From: Pterobdella sp. o SKG-2022
Lineage: Eukaryota; Annelida; Clitellata; Hirudinida; Piscicolidae
DNA: 64,000 nt
Direction: 5' to 3'
Assembly (NCBI GenBank): GCA_964035795.1
Contig: OZ038320.1
Location: 22,152,589 to 22,216,588, forward strand
The position numbers were made by a program, and so were the translations under genes. Shown here in pieces: positions 1 to 11,439 of this stretch. Within the stretch, counting starts at the first letter, position 1. Each line of letters begins with the position of its first letter. Below the pieces are notes generated by a model. That model did no database searches. It was not told the origin of the DNA and saw nothing but the letters and a program-made list of their open reading frames with translations.

Positions 1-885
1 TAATTGATGTGTTATATTGTGTTTTTTGTGCTTTTAATAAGAGAAATGAGATGAAAATTAATATTCTTTTTATTTAATAAATTGATAAAAAATTTACCAT
101 CTATCTGATAAAACATCCACTGAAGACATCAGCAAGTTGTTAAGATGATTAAAAGATCAATAACCGCAATATAAGAACTTGTATTTTTTTAAAAACTGAA
201 CTTGCTAGTAATGAAAGGGAAATATCAAAATACTCACTTTGAAGTTATTTTCAACTCAGAGTTATCTGTCAATTTCTTAGAAATACTAAGTGCCAATGCA
301 TGCTTAGAGGTTTCATAATGACTCATTACATTGTCTCTTGGCACAATGAAAAAGTGCATAAAAAAGCATATGTAATTGCGAGCAAAGTTTTTGTGCTCAA
401 GACTATTCTAAGATCAAAACAATCACTTAAATCAATATCAACACTTTTCTACAGGAATTCTCCCGCAACTTCAGCTTTTTTTTTTATGCATATTTCACTC
501 TGTTAAGTTGATTCAAGTAAACGATTTTTTATGATCTTCCAAAATACATGATTTAACGCATTAAATTTCAGTAAACAATATCGCCTTAAAAATCATTGCC
601 AATTTACAAAATTTGTAGGCTTCTTTACAAAGTTTTCAATGAAGTTAAAACTTTCATACTTCAGAAGATTTATTGAAAATAAATGAGGTTTTATAAAGTA
701 TTTTAATGATCAATTTATGTTTTTGATGTTCAAAAAATTTTTGCTTATACTGGTATCAACTAGAATGTTTTGTTCGTTTCATGGAAAATAATGTCGCCAG
801 CGTTGCATTGTATGGATTTATATGCAATTCTGGCTGAGGCACTGTTTTATGAAAGAATTTATTTCAATTTTATTATTTTACCACT
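1..885. other. AT-rich non-coding stretch
   Basis: No credible gene is seen. A 68-codon open frame at 300-506 on the + strand has no family resemblance and no splice context, and looks like a chance ORF. The rest is A/T-run sequence. Confidence 0.5.
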
Positions 886-990
886 TCAAAATTCGTGCAT
901 GCCTTCTGATATGAGATAGAGAACCACACACATCACACCCACAATGAAGAAGACACATATTAAGCTCCCAGAGAGCTTGAAATCCTTAGT
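886..990 (-). CDS. Possible 3' terminal exon with a membrane segment
   Basis: Read on the minus strand, an open frame follows a possible acceptor (CTGAG, 991-995) and ends at TGA at 886-888. It encodes about 34 residues: a short polar lead (TKDFKLSGS), a hydrophobic segment of about 20 residues (LICVFFIVGVMCVVLYLIS) and the end EGMHEF. This looks like a C-terminal membrane helix, and local base composition is richer in G/C than the flanks. No upstream exon was found; the next 1.3 kb on that strand holds a LINE fragment and AT-rich sequence. The same bases on the + strand start with ATG at 944 and reach a GTAAGC donor, so a + strand first exon is also possible. Function unknown. Confidence 0.3.
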   Translation of the reverse strand, partial: TKDFKLSGSLICVFFIVGVMCVVLYLISEGMHEF

Positions 991-1289
991 CTCAGTAAGC
1001 CTTTAAAATATTTTTGAAATTAGGAATAATGAGTTCGAGATGAAACATTTTTGCAGTTTTTTTCTGTTTTGCGTAATTTTTTTTAAACCTTAGAGTTCGT
1101 TAAAAAATATTTTAAAAGCTTTTTAAAAAACTTTAGTTATTTATTGAAATTATTTTATAGTTTAAATATCAATCGATTTTTTAAATCAAGTTATTTTTTC
1201 GCCCTGTTTTTTTGCATCATTTGCTTGGATTATACTCTCTGCACCTCAATTCTTTCTTCAGATAGATTGACTTTTATGAAAATAAGCAG

Positions 1290-2082
1290 TCGCTGAGTCT
1301 CTCCCGAGATACTTGCTGAACTTGCAACTGCCGACGATATCGCTTTGATGGGAGATACGATCAACGAAACTGAATCTCTTCTTTACAAAATTGAGATCGA
1401 AACTAAAAATATAGGTTTCTTCTTCAATGCCAGCAAAACCAAAGCAATGCATTTCAATCTCTTGGTAGAGAGCTATATCTATGCTATGAATGGTGACGAA
1501 ATTGAAAAAGTTGATGATGTTCTTTATTTGGGAGGTTAGACCAACTCTTCACGGAATATCAACGCTCGAATCGGAAAAGCATGAGACGCCTTCAACTCTT
1601 TAGAAAAAAGCTGGAACTATCATATTACCACAAAAACAAAAGTTAGAATTTTCAAATCTAATGTGAAGTTCATACTGCTAAACGGGTGTGAATCCTGGGT
1701 AATGACTAATGCTGCAGTGAAGAAAGTTGATGGCACCTACACTCGCATGCTCCGAAGACTCAAAAATGTCTTCTGGAGTAACCGCCTATCAAATACCCAG
1801 CTATACTATCAAATCCCAAAGTTGCCCACCATAATCAAGAGAACACGGTTAGCGCTTGCTGAACATGTAGCTCGGCACAACGAGACTGCAACATTCTATT
1901 ATTCTGAACACCAGATGAGGCTCGTAGAAAAGGAAGTACAAATTTACACTTAAAGACGTACTTCAAAAAGATACGGGGCTGACTTCTGACGAATTACGTA
2001 CTGCTATAACTGATAAGCAAGTGTGGAGAAAAAATTACCTCACGTCACCGAACTGAAGATCGGATGCACTACTACTATTTTT
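1290..2082 (+). mobile_element. RTE-like LINE fragment, copy A (dead)
   Basis: This is the 3' part of a non-LTR retrotransposon reverse transcriptase. It runs from the palm motif C region (TADDIALM where [YF]ADD is expected, near 1329-1350) through the thumb and C-terminal region (GCESWVM, TRMLRRLKN, LAEHVARHNE) to a stop near 2055. The reading frame is broken by stop codons (after VLYLGG and after ARIGKA) and by a frameshift near 1935. It ends in a short CTA repeat just after GATCGGATGCA, the same tail type as copy B at 59.4-61.0 kb on the other strand. The endonuclease and the 5' half of the RT are missing, so it is a 5'-truncated, inactive copy. Confidence 0.85.
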
Positions 2083-2376
2083 TCGAAAAACACTTTATAA
2101 AATCCATGATGAATGTAAAAATTAACTTTCTTATTGGATAACTTGGAGAATGATTATTCGAAGATTCCATTTCCCCAATTTATTTTGTTTAAATAACTTT
2201 TTACAAAATTTTATGTTCAAAATATTCTAAAATTTATTATATCACTCAAAAAAACGTTATAAATAATGTTTTTATTTTCAAAAAATTATTTTCATCATAT
2301 TTATGAAAAAAACTATTAACTTTACTAAAATTTTTACATTTTTTAGTTTTCAAAACCTCGTAAACAAACATTTAAA

Positions 2377-3665
2377 ATGGCTGAAGATCAGGGTGTCGTA
2401 GTCTTAAAGTAAATTCTAGATTTTATAAATAATTTCAGAAATTTTTAATAACACTCTTATTTATTTTTATTTTATAAATTGATTTAATTTTTCATCAGTT
2501 TATGAAACCATTACTAAACCGTGATAAACCTTGTTTTATTGACTCATTTTCAATTTGTTTAATTCAAACTATAAAATTATTAAAAATCTTTCAAGGTCTG
2601 AGAATATTGATAATCCATTCACATCGGAAGGAATACTATCTCAAAAGGCTGACTATGTAATAGCTCATTCAACGATCACTCGTACAACCATTGAAATTGC
2701 TGATCCAGATGCAATTAAAATTGAAGAAAAAATTCAACAGAATTCCCAAAATGCTGTTGATCAATTCTCAAAGGTTATATAACAAAGAATTTAGTTATGA
2801 ATAACTTTGTCTTATTATATTTAAAAATGAATTTAGTTTAGGCGTAGTTTTTATGTCATAGTTGAATAAATTATGCTTTGGGAGTTTTCCTATACATTTT
2901 CCATGAATCTTGTTTATTTAAATTTTTTTCAACTAGGTTTAAGTCTAATTATAATTGTGAAAAAAAAACCCTCAAATTTTTTTCAAATTTCAAAATAAAT
3001 TTGTACTCTTAGAAATCATTTTTTAGTAAACTTGTATAAATTACATTTCAGGGTAATTAAACTTTTCTAAGAAAAGCTGTTTTTCAATACATTCAGTGTA
3101 TTAAAACGAAAATAAATTATTTCAACATTTAATCACTGTTCTGCTTATGAGATTGAACCTATAAAACTAAATACCTGTTTTCTTTTTTTATAACTTGATT
3201 AAAAAAAGCTTTGTAGATGTTATTAAAATATTCTTCAGTTTGGACAGGCAATCTTATGAAATGTTAATCCCAAATAACATTGGTTCTTCAATATTGGAGG
3301 TTTTATAAGCTTATACAAACAGGAAAGTGGGTAAGTTTACCATTAGATGGCCCATGATTGTGGTTTTAGTTTCACAGAAGATTTTACAGGGTGTTACTGT
3401 AAAGAAAAATGTTGAGTTTTGAAAGATGGTTGCATTATTTTTGTTATCTATTCTCTTTTGTTCATACTCTTTTTTACCCTATTTTATATAAAATCTAAAG
3501 ATTTATATTAAAATTTTTTTGCAGGTAACATTGGCAAGCCCAAAAAATGAGGGTCGGATAGAATCTATAGAAGTAGAAGTAGGTCATACTTCAATGGCTG
3601 AGCCTATGAGAGCCCAGGAAGTGCAACTGAAGAAAAAAAGAAGGTGGTGTTCCTGTTGCTCTTAA
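2377..3665 (+). CDS. Small protein with polybasic, cysteine-rich C-terminus (3 exons)
   Basis: Coding exons are 2377-2408, 2596-2773 and 3525-3665. The joins keep frame: donor GTAAAT with acceptor TTTCAAG (phase 2), then donor GTTATA with acceptor TTTTTTGCAG (phase 0). The product is 116 residues. It begins MAEDQGVVVLK and has an acidic/polar middle rich in Ile, Asp, Glu and Gln. It ends with a run of lysines and arginines followed by WCSCCS and a TAA stop. I do not recognise the family. A basic cluster next to several cysteines at the very C-terminus is the usual arrangement of proteins held at membranes by palmitoylation, so a peripheral membrane role is inferred, not shown. No signal peptide or membrane helix is present. 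The middle exon has clear protein-like composition. Confidence 0.65.
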
Positions 3666-6400
3666 ATGTGCTTACCTCATTATAGCTTATAAGATTTTTT
3701 TTGTGACTATTTTAATTGGTCAGTTACTTATGATCCATATTCTACTTCCCACACCATTTTTCAAGTTTTTTCATTTAAAATTTTTGGACCTTCAAGATTT
3801 TTTATTGAATTTTTTAGGTCAATTTTCATTCTAGTTTATATAATTCTAATCAACATTTCAACAGAATTTTTAAATAACCGCTTTTGATTAAATATTCTGT
3901 GAGTACCTATACTTACCATTTATTTCATTTTCTATGATTTCAAAATTATTTTTTCTATTTATTACTTTGTTTTGTTATATATGTTCATGGTGTTTATTCA
4001 AAATTAACTGAAAATGTAATTTAAAACCAATGTATGTGCTAGCTATAGAAATGAGAGCATTTTTGCAATTAATGGTGAATCAAGAATGTTTAATTAAACG
4101 ATAACTGTTAAAAATTCTAATTTAAAGCTCAATAATATGATGTTTCAAGCTGATTATTCATGATTAATCATTTTTCTAAATGCATTTTATCTAAATATTT
4201 GAAACTACTCATCAAAAATTTGATAATTCAGATAATCTATTTTTAAGTATATGTTTCGTCAGTTTATTTTTTTGAATTCAATGTTTTATTATTTCAACTT
4301 TTGTCTGAGTCAATTTTAATTGAGTTTTTTTTATTTTCACTCAATCCCGAAAATTTTAAATTTGAAATCATGCTCGAGTTTTCATGTGGCATAATTTGTT
4401 TCATATTCAAATTCTCATTTTTTCAGTTCATTCAATATTACTATTAATTTTTATATTATCGAGCTATGAAGATCATTACTCGTTTTTTAAAATTTGTCAA
4501 TCAAATTTTTTTTTATAAAATTGAATATAATAATTATCAAAAATATTGCTACGTAAGATCAAAAGGAGACTGGGTTATAATGAAGTTGTCTCATTGGTAA
4601 CCTCAATGCTTATTTATATTTCCACTTCTTTTGGATTAGTAAGCCTATTGGGCACTTGACTTCATTTATGTTTTAAATTATATTTTTACTTATTTTAAAA
4701 TTTTTTTAATTAGAAGAATATTTATGTTACTTTTTTATCGTTTAGTTCAAAGAAGAAAAATTCTGTATTTTTTAGAGGATTTTTGTGTTGAAATTTCATT
4801 AGTTATTTTCGATTTCGATAATCACAAGTTTCACTTTTTCTTTTGTTACTTGTTGCTATTTGCTGTGTTATAAGAATTTCAAATATTTCCACTGAGTTTT
4901 TCATTTAATTTGATTATATGCTTAAATTTCATTTTGAAGCTAAACATTGAATTGATTAAAATGCCATCTATTAAGCGCACAACATTTTCATACTAAAATA
5001 TTTCAATAATGCATTTTATTTTATATGAGTTTTCATTGAATGTCTATGTAATATGGTTTTAACCACAATTCATTTCACTTTGTTTAATATGTAAATGCTT
5101 ACATAAGTTTTCGTTCAACTTGATATCATTGATTTTCAAGTGAAATCAGCTGAATTTGCGTGTTCACTCGGTTTTATTTCAAACATGGACTTTATCTGTA
5201 TCTTTTAGAAGTTATTCTCATTAGTTTTCACCCATTATCAATTATTATAATGGTTTATTTGTCAATTTTTTTTGTTTTAAAATAACTCTTAATTTCTACA
5301 TTTATATTTTTTAATTATTATATTATTTTAATGAATAAATAATAACATATATTTTGGAAATTTCCACTTATACGCCTTCGATATATTATTTCCACGCGCT
5401 GTTGGGCTTAATAATATCAAATGCAAAATTTTCCTAATATCTTCCAAGTGAAAATATTTTTAATTGGTTAATTCACTGCAATTTGTTCAAACACATTTAC
5501 CTAGGACTATTAATTACTATTATAAAACATGATTTGTGGTTCACAATTGCACAGTGCCTCATACAAAGAGAATAGTTTTTTGTTTGAATCTTTTAACGTT
5601 CAACTACATTTACCTTATTACTTCAATCGATCGCCACAGCTTGTTCATTTGAGTTATAATGCTTTCTATCACATTCAATTACTGATGTTTTTAGTATGTA
5701 TTGGATTATTTGTTTCTTACATAATCATAGTTTTGCATAAAAATATTTTTTTTTATGCTTTCACTATGTTGAGTTTTTAGTTTCAATCATTGACCAAGTT
5801 AATAATGAAGTCGTTAAGATTCAAGATATAATTTAAATATTTATTTAATATTTTTTTTATTGCCATAGACGCTTAGTCATATTAAAATATGGTTTCGCTT
5901 TCAGGGCTTGTAGATGTTTTAGTTAGAACTTCCATATATTTTCAAGTGGCGACTGCGCCTGGCGTCATAGTTTTTAGTTCAATGCTTATGAAATTTCATT
6001 TAATATGTTATGAACGATGTTTTCACCACAACGATAAACAGTTGAATCGTCTTTAGAGTAATTTTATGACTTGTAAATGAATTTCAAGTAATTTATGAAG
6101 ATCATGCATTTGATTTAAAAGAAGTTCATTCTATGTAGGAATTTTAAACTGGTTATTATTACGTCAATATTTTTATGATTCAAATAAAAACTTTGATTTT
6201 TCAACAATAAAAAATTAACGTTTTATGGTTTATTTGACAACTTATCACATACGTAATATTCAATGAAGTTGTGTCTTATTTATCCGTAACTATACGCGTA
6301 CCCTTAACTAACAAAACTATCTGAATTTCGACCAAATAGTAACTATGGAAGTAGGCCACTATGGCACTAAGCTGGCGTTTTTTTAGTGCAATAGTAATTT
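3666..6400. other. AT-rich intergenic stretch
   Basis: Very AT-rich sequence with long T runs. The only ORF of note, 5529-5780 (+), is 83 codons of hydrophobic, low-complexity translation without splice context or family resemblance, so I treat it as chance. No RNA gene or repeat array was recognised. Confidence 0.5.
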
Positions 6401-6404
6401 TTCA

Positions 6405-6505
6405 CAGGACGACGCTGCTTGTGTGCCATAAAAGTTAGCAATAATGTAATGTGGTATTTATAAAATGCTTTTCCTTGTAGATCAAAGCGCTTGCTATAAA
6501 CTAGA
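6405..6505 (-). repeat. Interspersed repeat related to SINE/L2-type tail
   Basis: On the minus strand this segment reads TAGCAAGCGCTTTGATCTAC, then AAGGAAAAGCATTTTATAAA, then TACCACATTACATTATT. The same string recurs with few changes at 15005-15113, and in part at 22136-22200 beside a tRNA-like head. The core 'AAAGCGCTTT...AAGGAAAAGC.CTTTATAAAT...ATTA' resembles the 3' tails of L2-type LINEs and the SINEs that use them. It lies just downstream of the dead L2/CR1-like LINE on the same strand, but that LINE appears to have its own end near 6655. Confidence 0.6.
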
Positions 6506-7527
6506 TAATTAAACTTTAAAAACATCAACTTAGGATTCATAAATTTTTTTAAAAGAAAAGCTATAAAAATAATTATCATGTTTATTCAATTTTTATTGAT
6601 TTTAAAAATAACTTTTTCATGATTTTCCTTGAGGCTAATATCTTCGTAAATACTTGGCAAAATATTAGTATTATTAAGATTTTTATAGCACCCAGTTATC
6701 AATTCAAGATTGCTTCAGAGGCGCTCAAGGTTTGTAAGAGATTATGACTGGGTATGTTTATGGTATAAGTGAGTTTTCAAAAGTTTGCAAAAGTTCATGA
6801 GAGAAGGCGATGAGCGCAAGTTAGAAGAAAGTGAATTCCACAGACGTGGAGCCTGGTGAGAGAAAGAGCGACTAGTAAACAAACCTGAAGAAACAGGTTG
6901 ATGAAGCTGGAAACCAAAGTGGTTGGCGTGTGTGTCTGATTGACAAAAGATCAAAAAGATAAGCAGATTGTTCAAGCTTGAGAGTGCAGGCAATGAGCCA
7001 AAGTAATTCAAACTTGCATCTTTGGGAGACAGGAAGCCAGTGCAAACGATCAAGACAGTCGCTGGAAGAGCTGAAAGAATCAGCTTGAAAAACCGTCTTG
7101 GCCACGTGGTTTTGGAGGGCTTGAAGTTTGCATAAAAGATAGTTTGGCTGCCCGCAAAGAAGAGAATTACAGTAGTCCAATCTGGAAAGAACTAGTGAGA
7201 TAAAGAGGGCATTAGCAGGGAAAATAGGTAAGAATTTGCGTACTTGTTTTATGGCATGGATATGGAAATTGGAAGATTGGATTATTTGAGAAATAGTGAG
7301 CAAAGCTCAAATTTAAATCTAAGGTGACACCTAAGATTTTGAGTATGGAAGATATAGGAAGTGTGGTGCCATCGAGGGTTACCACAGAAGGGAGATTGTA
7401 TTTTGCTAAAAGACGAGAGCTGCCGACAAACATCACTTCACTCGTAGTAGGGTTTAGTTTTAGTTGGCTTTAGGAAAACCAAGGGTTTAGAGCGGAAAGA
7501 CAACTGGATAATTTAAGGAGAGTGGGG

Positions 7528-8416
7528 TTAGGAACTGGGTGAAAGACTCTGGTGAAGAGTGATGTCATCAGCGAGCTGGTGAAAAAGCAAGTCGTGCTGT
7601 ACAATAATGCTACACATGGGTGATGTATAAAAAGAGAAGAGGATTGGTCTCAGAACGGAGCCCTGCGGCACGCCTGAGTTGAGTGATGTAAGAGAAGAAG
7701 AGAAATTGTCCATTTTAACGAACTGAGAACGTTGAGAAAGGTAAGAGCGAAACCAAGAAAGAGCGAGATCATAAATATTGAAGTGTCTATTCAAAATATC
7801 AATTAAGATATTGTGATCGAGTGTCAAAAGCAGCAGAAAGGTCTAGCGAAACCAAAACGGCCGCATGTCCAGTAGCACAGATGTTGCGAAGACTGTCACT
7901 GATGCGTAAGAGTGTGGTTTCTGTTGAGTGGTGCTTGCGATATGCTGATTGGAAAGGATTAAAATTAGGAGATGATGAAACGTGAGAAGTTATTCTGGAA
8001 TGAACGAGTCTTTCGATAATTTTTGAAATGGTGCTCAAGTTAGAAATAGGGCGGTAGTTCGAAGGAATGGTAGAGTCCAAATTGCCTTTCTTAAGCAAAG
8101 GAAGAACTTGTGCTGTTTTAAAGGAGGCGGGGAATATTGCTTGTGAAAAAGACAAGTTGGTAAGTTTGGAAATTATTGGAGCAAAAAGGTGAGAAAAGCG
8201 TTTTAAAGTTGATGTGGAGATTAAGTCTAATGGAGAAGATTTTTTGGGTAAAGAGCGAATTAGCCTACTCACTTCTTCAATACTGACAAATGAAAAATAA
8301 GGAAGTGGTGTTCGATTGTCTGGTGGAATAGGGTCTGTGCAGCGCAAAATGGACGTTGGCAAAGATTTGTGAATAAGAGCGATTTTCTCTTTAAAAAAGC
8401 TACTAAAGGTATTCAC
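7528..8416 (-). pseudogene. LINE ORF2, reverse transcriptase part
   Basis: RT fingers and palm can be read from two frames: KTAQVLPLLKKG, NYRPISNLS, FNPFQSAYRKHHSTETTLL and SLDLSAAFDT (palm motif A). A frameshift at about 7800-7827 then leads to HNILIDILN, SGVPQGSVLRPILF (motif B, with Arg for the usual Gly) and QLADDI (motif C, with Leu for the usual Tyr). The damaged motifs and shifts make it inactive. Confidence 0.85.
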
Positions 8417-8901
8417 AAGATTGATAGCTTTTGAAAAGCTGCGTGGCGGAGAAGGAGGAGAACTATGTAGGATGGAGTTGGTAGTTTTCTAAAAAACTTT
8501 CGAGTTTGGTTTGACAGATGCAAGCATGTTGTTAAAATAATTAGCACGGGATTTAAAGATGAGAGCACGAGCAGTCTTACGAAATTCCTTGAGGTCAGCA
8601 AGAAGACTGGCTGGAACAGGCTTGGATGACCTTAACAATAAGGAAATTTTTCTCTCAAGTTTTCGTCTTTTTCTTCTGGCGGCAATGACGTCAGTGGATA
8701 GCTTGTGATGGGAGTGACTGCTGGGGCGAAAGATGTGGGTGCGAAAAGGGGCATGGTGGTCGATAAGTGATTGAAAAGAGTTGTTCATTGTTGTAAGAAA
8801 CTTTTCAACTGGAACATCAGAAAGGTTAGTTAGTGTATTATGGATATGTCTGAGATCTTTCTCGAAGACAGCATCATCAAAGTTTTCAAAGGAGCGAGAA
8901 A

Positions 8902-9565
8902 TTACAATGCGAGGGGGAAGGGGAGAAGAAGCGAGGTTGAGACTGCATAAAATAAGATAGTGATCGGAGTCAAAAGTTTCTCGGCCGATTTCTTGTATGA
9001 GATGTTAGGTTTTGGAGTAATGATGAGGTCAAGGATGTTACCAACTTTGTGGGTGGGGAAGTTTATGTGCTGGACCAGCTCGAGTTCACGTAAAAGAGCA
9101 CTAAGCGGGTTGTCATGAGACGTACAATTTGGGGTGTTGAAATCACCAGCCAATATAAAATTTGGAGAAAGAGAATAAAGGAAATAGAGATGAGACATGA
9201 GCTCGCCGACAAAATTGCACGTGTTTGGAGGACGGTAGATCACCGATAGAAACAAACAGTGTGACGAAAAAGACATTTTGGCTGTCAATGATTCAAAAAA
9301 AGAGTGGGAGGGGGATTTAATGGCATCCAATCTAATGAAGTTTCTGGAAATTACAGAAATACCTCCACCTCGTTTACCAATGGGTCGGTGTGAGTGCAAG
9401 ACATGAAAGCACAATGTCATATTTTGTGACATTGTCTGCGTTTTCAGGAATCCAAGTTTCCGTCAAAGCAATAATGTAAAGTTTAAAAGAAAGGATAGTA
9501 TCGAGTATAATAGAAGATTTACTACGAGTAGACCTAGGATTGAGGAGAGCGAATTTAGTAGACAA
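8902..9565 (-). pseudogene. LINE ORF2, endonuclease part
   Basis: Two overlapping frames together encode an APE-like endonuclease domain. The start FALLNPRSTRSK...IIALTETWI corresponds to the N-terminal core with the catalytic Glu. GGGISVISR and SVIYRPPN follow, then LAGDFNTPN, which carries the conserved Asp/Asn, and ILDLIIT near the end. A frameshift lies between the two frames at about 9374-9432. The usual final His motif region is damaged. Not functional. Confidence 0.8.
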
Positions 9566-9701
9566 AGGTACATTGTGGGCTTTAGGATGAGAGGCTGAAC
9601 GTCATTCCCAAGCCGTACGTCCCATCTTGAGTCGCACTTGTTGTCTATAAAGGGGACAAGAGAAGGATGTTGTGACGTGGTCATGGCAAGAACGCTTTGA
9701 T

Positions 9702-10772
9702 TTAACAGCAGGGAACATAAAAGGAAGGAGAGGTTTTAGGGCAGTTGTCAGACAAATGGTCTTTGCCGCAGTGCTCACATACTCTAGGATTTTGGCACTT
9801 AGATATGTTATGACCATAAGTCTGAAAATTCAGACTTCTAGTTGGATGGATGCGAGAGTGGAAAGGGAATCTACCAAAAGGGAGATGTACATTCTTGGAC
9901 TTGTTCAACATGGGGAAAACATTGCTTGGAACTTGGATAAGCCAGTCAAGAGTAGAAGGGTTTCGTGCGTTGGGCCTGTGCTTAAAGGCACGGAAAGCGC
10001 TGGGATCAACAGATGGAAAGAGAAGATTAAAAGAGGTTTTAAGTTCCTCATTAGTAATCCATGTCGGTAGAATCAAGACGGTGATTGTTGGATTCAAAAG
10101 AACTGGGTCGTGGAGGCGTATGTTGGGAAGAGAAGAAAGGAAAAGTTTGGCATTCTTGAGTGAATCAGCAGAGTCAGCTTCCCAGACAACAGCATCAGTA
10201 GACTCTCGAACATGCTTAGGAAAAGATTTAAAGGCTTGTTGTGAAAAGTTGATGGACGAAACCAATCTCCTGTACAATTCGCTAAGAGTCTCACCTGTGG
10301 TTGATAAAACTTTGATGGAATATTTAATAATGGGTGGGGTTTTTTTAATAGAAGGGATTTTATGTTGGATGAGGAGGAGTGAGTGTGAAATTTTGTTAGT
10401 GGATGGATGAGAGAGAATGTGCATGTATATTGATTTGACAATAGTGCTGTGAGTAGGTTGAGATGAGTTAGTAGTAAGAATAGATGTGGTTGAATTGGTT
10501 GGTGTGAATGATTCTAGGGAAATTAATGATGGAAAATTATTAATTGAACTAAGAGATGAAGTGGTTGTAGAAGCAGAAAGTGAAGAGGTTGAAGATGTCT
10601 TGTTTGTAGATGAAGTTGAAAAAGTTGTTGAAGCTGAGGTTGATGAAGATGGAGTAGTAATAGGAGATGAACTTGTCGAAGAGGTGGCTGAAGATGAACT
10701 AGTTGAAGAGATGGTTGAAGATGAACTAGTCGAAGAGGTGGTTGAAGATGAGCTAGTTGTGAAAAAATACAA
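9702..10772 (-). pseudogene. LINE ORF1 (Ser/Thr-rich, zinc knuckle)
   Basis: A 356-codon open frame forms the first ORF of the L2/CR1-like element. The N-terminal 100 residues or so are almost only Ser and Thr and include about three repeats of a nine-residue unit (TSSSSTTSS and variants), encoded by a 27-base tandem repeat at about 10665-10755. The C-terminal part holds a CCHC-like zinc knuckle (CEHCGKDHLSDNC) typical of nucleic-acid-binding ORF1 proteins, partly preceded by a second Cys/His cluster (GHNISKCQ). The frame is still open, unlike ORF2, but the element as a whole cannot move by itself. The antisense + strand ORFs over this region are shadows. Confidence 0.75.
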
Positions 10773-10775
10773 GAA

Positions 10776-11435
10776 ATTATTTTTTTTTTATTTTGAAAAA
10801 AAATTTTTTAAATGACAAAAAATATTTCTAAAAATTCATGACAAAAAAATCTTCGTTTAAATATAACAAATAAAATTTCACAAACAAAACGGTTCTCTTT
10901 TCACCTATTGTTTATTTATGTTATTAAAAAATCAAACTTTTTCAAAAAAAATGTCCAAATTCAGTTAGTTTTGATGAAGAGCATTTCATAAAAAAAATCA
11001 TTTTTTATGTAGAGCTGTACAGAGCTGAGTCAACATCAAGTAGAAAAACTATGAGGGTTTTGAAGCACAGAAACAGTCATCAACGTTCAATTCTCTTGAG
11101 GGCATTTAGAAGCTTCGTTAAAGAATATTTGTAATATAACAAATTGTGAACTGATATGCTTTTCTCATAGTATTATTTTACCAAAATTTTTACACACAAA
11201 CCTAGTTACCTTGCTCTTTTTTAGATTTCCATCATTCATAGAACGTCTGAAATCTTATAAAGAACTTTCCAAAGAAAATCTCTTTATAAATACAGCATTA
11301 CTTTAATTTTTAAGAGACATTGTATATTTTTAGTAATTTCGAATTATAATATAATTTTTCATTTATGAGAAATTATTTGGAAGAACATGTGAAGCATGTT
11401 TTTTTCAACTAAAATTTTCAATAAGTTCAACCTTA
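10776..11435. other. Non-coding spacer between two LINEs
   Basis: AT-rich sequence with no gene seen. Its right end (about 11340-11446) carries a fold-back repeat remnant that ends in AACCTTATCATAATTCATTA, the same motif as the long hairpin at 46.8 kb. Confidence 0.45.
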
Positions 11436-11439
11436 TCAT

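Larger units (their letters stand above)
6655..10775 (-). mobile_element. L2/CR1-like LINE, nearly full length but dead
   Basis: A non-LTR retrotransposon read on the minus strand: ORF1 (9702-10772), then APE-type endonuclease (about 9565-8900), a linker, reverse transcriptase (about 8420-7530) and the C-terminal region (about 7440-6740). The 3' end carries CTTGAGCGCC...GGGTGCTATA and a TAATAAT-like tail near 6660. ORF2 is split over several frames (9374-9565, 8902-9432, 8489-8788, 7799-8416, 7528-7827, 7212-7436, 6872-7303, 6742-7053), so it has many frameshifts. The catalytic motif reads FHQLADD where FHQYADD is expected. The motif SAYRKHHSTET and the C-terminal APRLWNSL block are typical of the CR1/L2 group. 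The base composition is clearly richer in G/C than the flanks. Confidence 0.9.

Noticed and set aside
3230..3300. Extra exon of the 2.4-kb gene after TTCTTCAG
   Set aside because: The open frame there does not fit the phase left by the previous exon, and the three-exon model already closes in frame.
5529..5780. 83-codon + strand ORF with hydrophobic end
   Set aside because: AT-rich, low-complexity translation with no splice context and no family resemblance.
9672..10815. Long + strand ORFs opposite LINE ORF1 (132, 186 and 109 codons)
   Set aside because: They are antisense shadows of the Ser/Thr-rich ORF1; the Glu/Val-rich translation comes from the reverse of its repeat.
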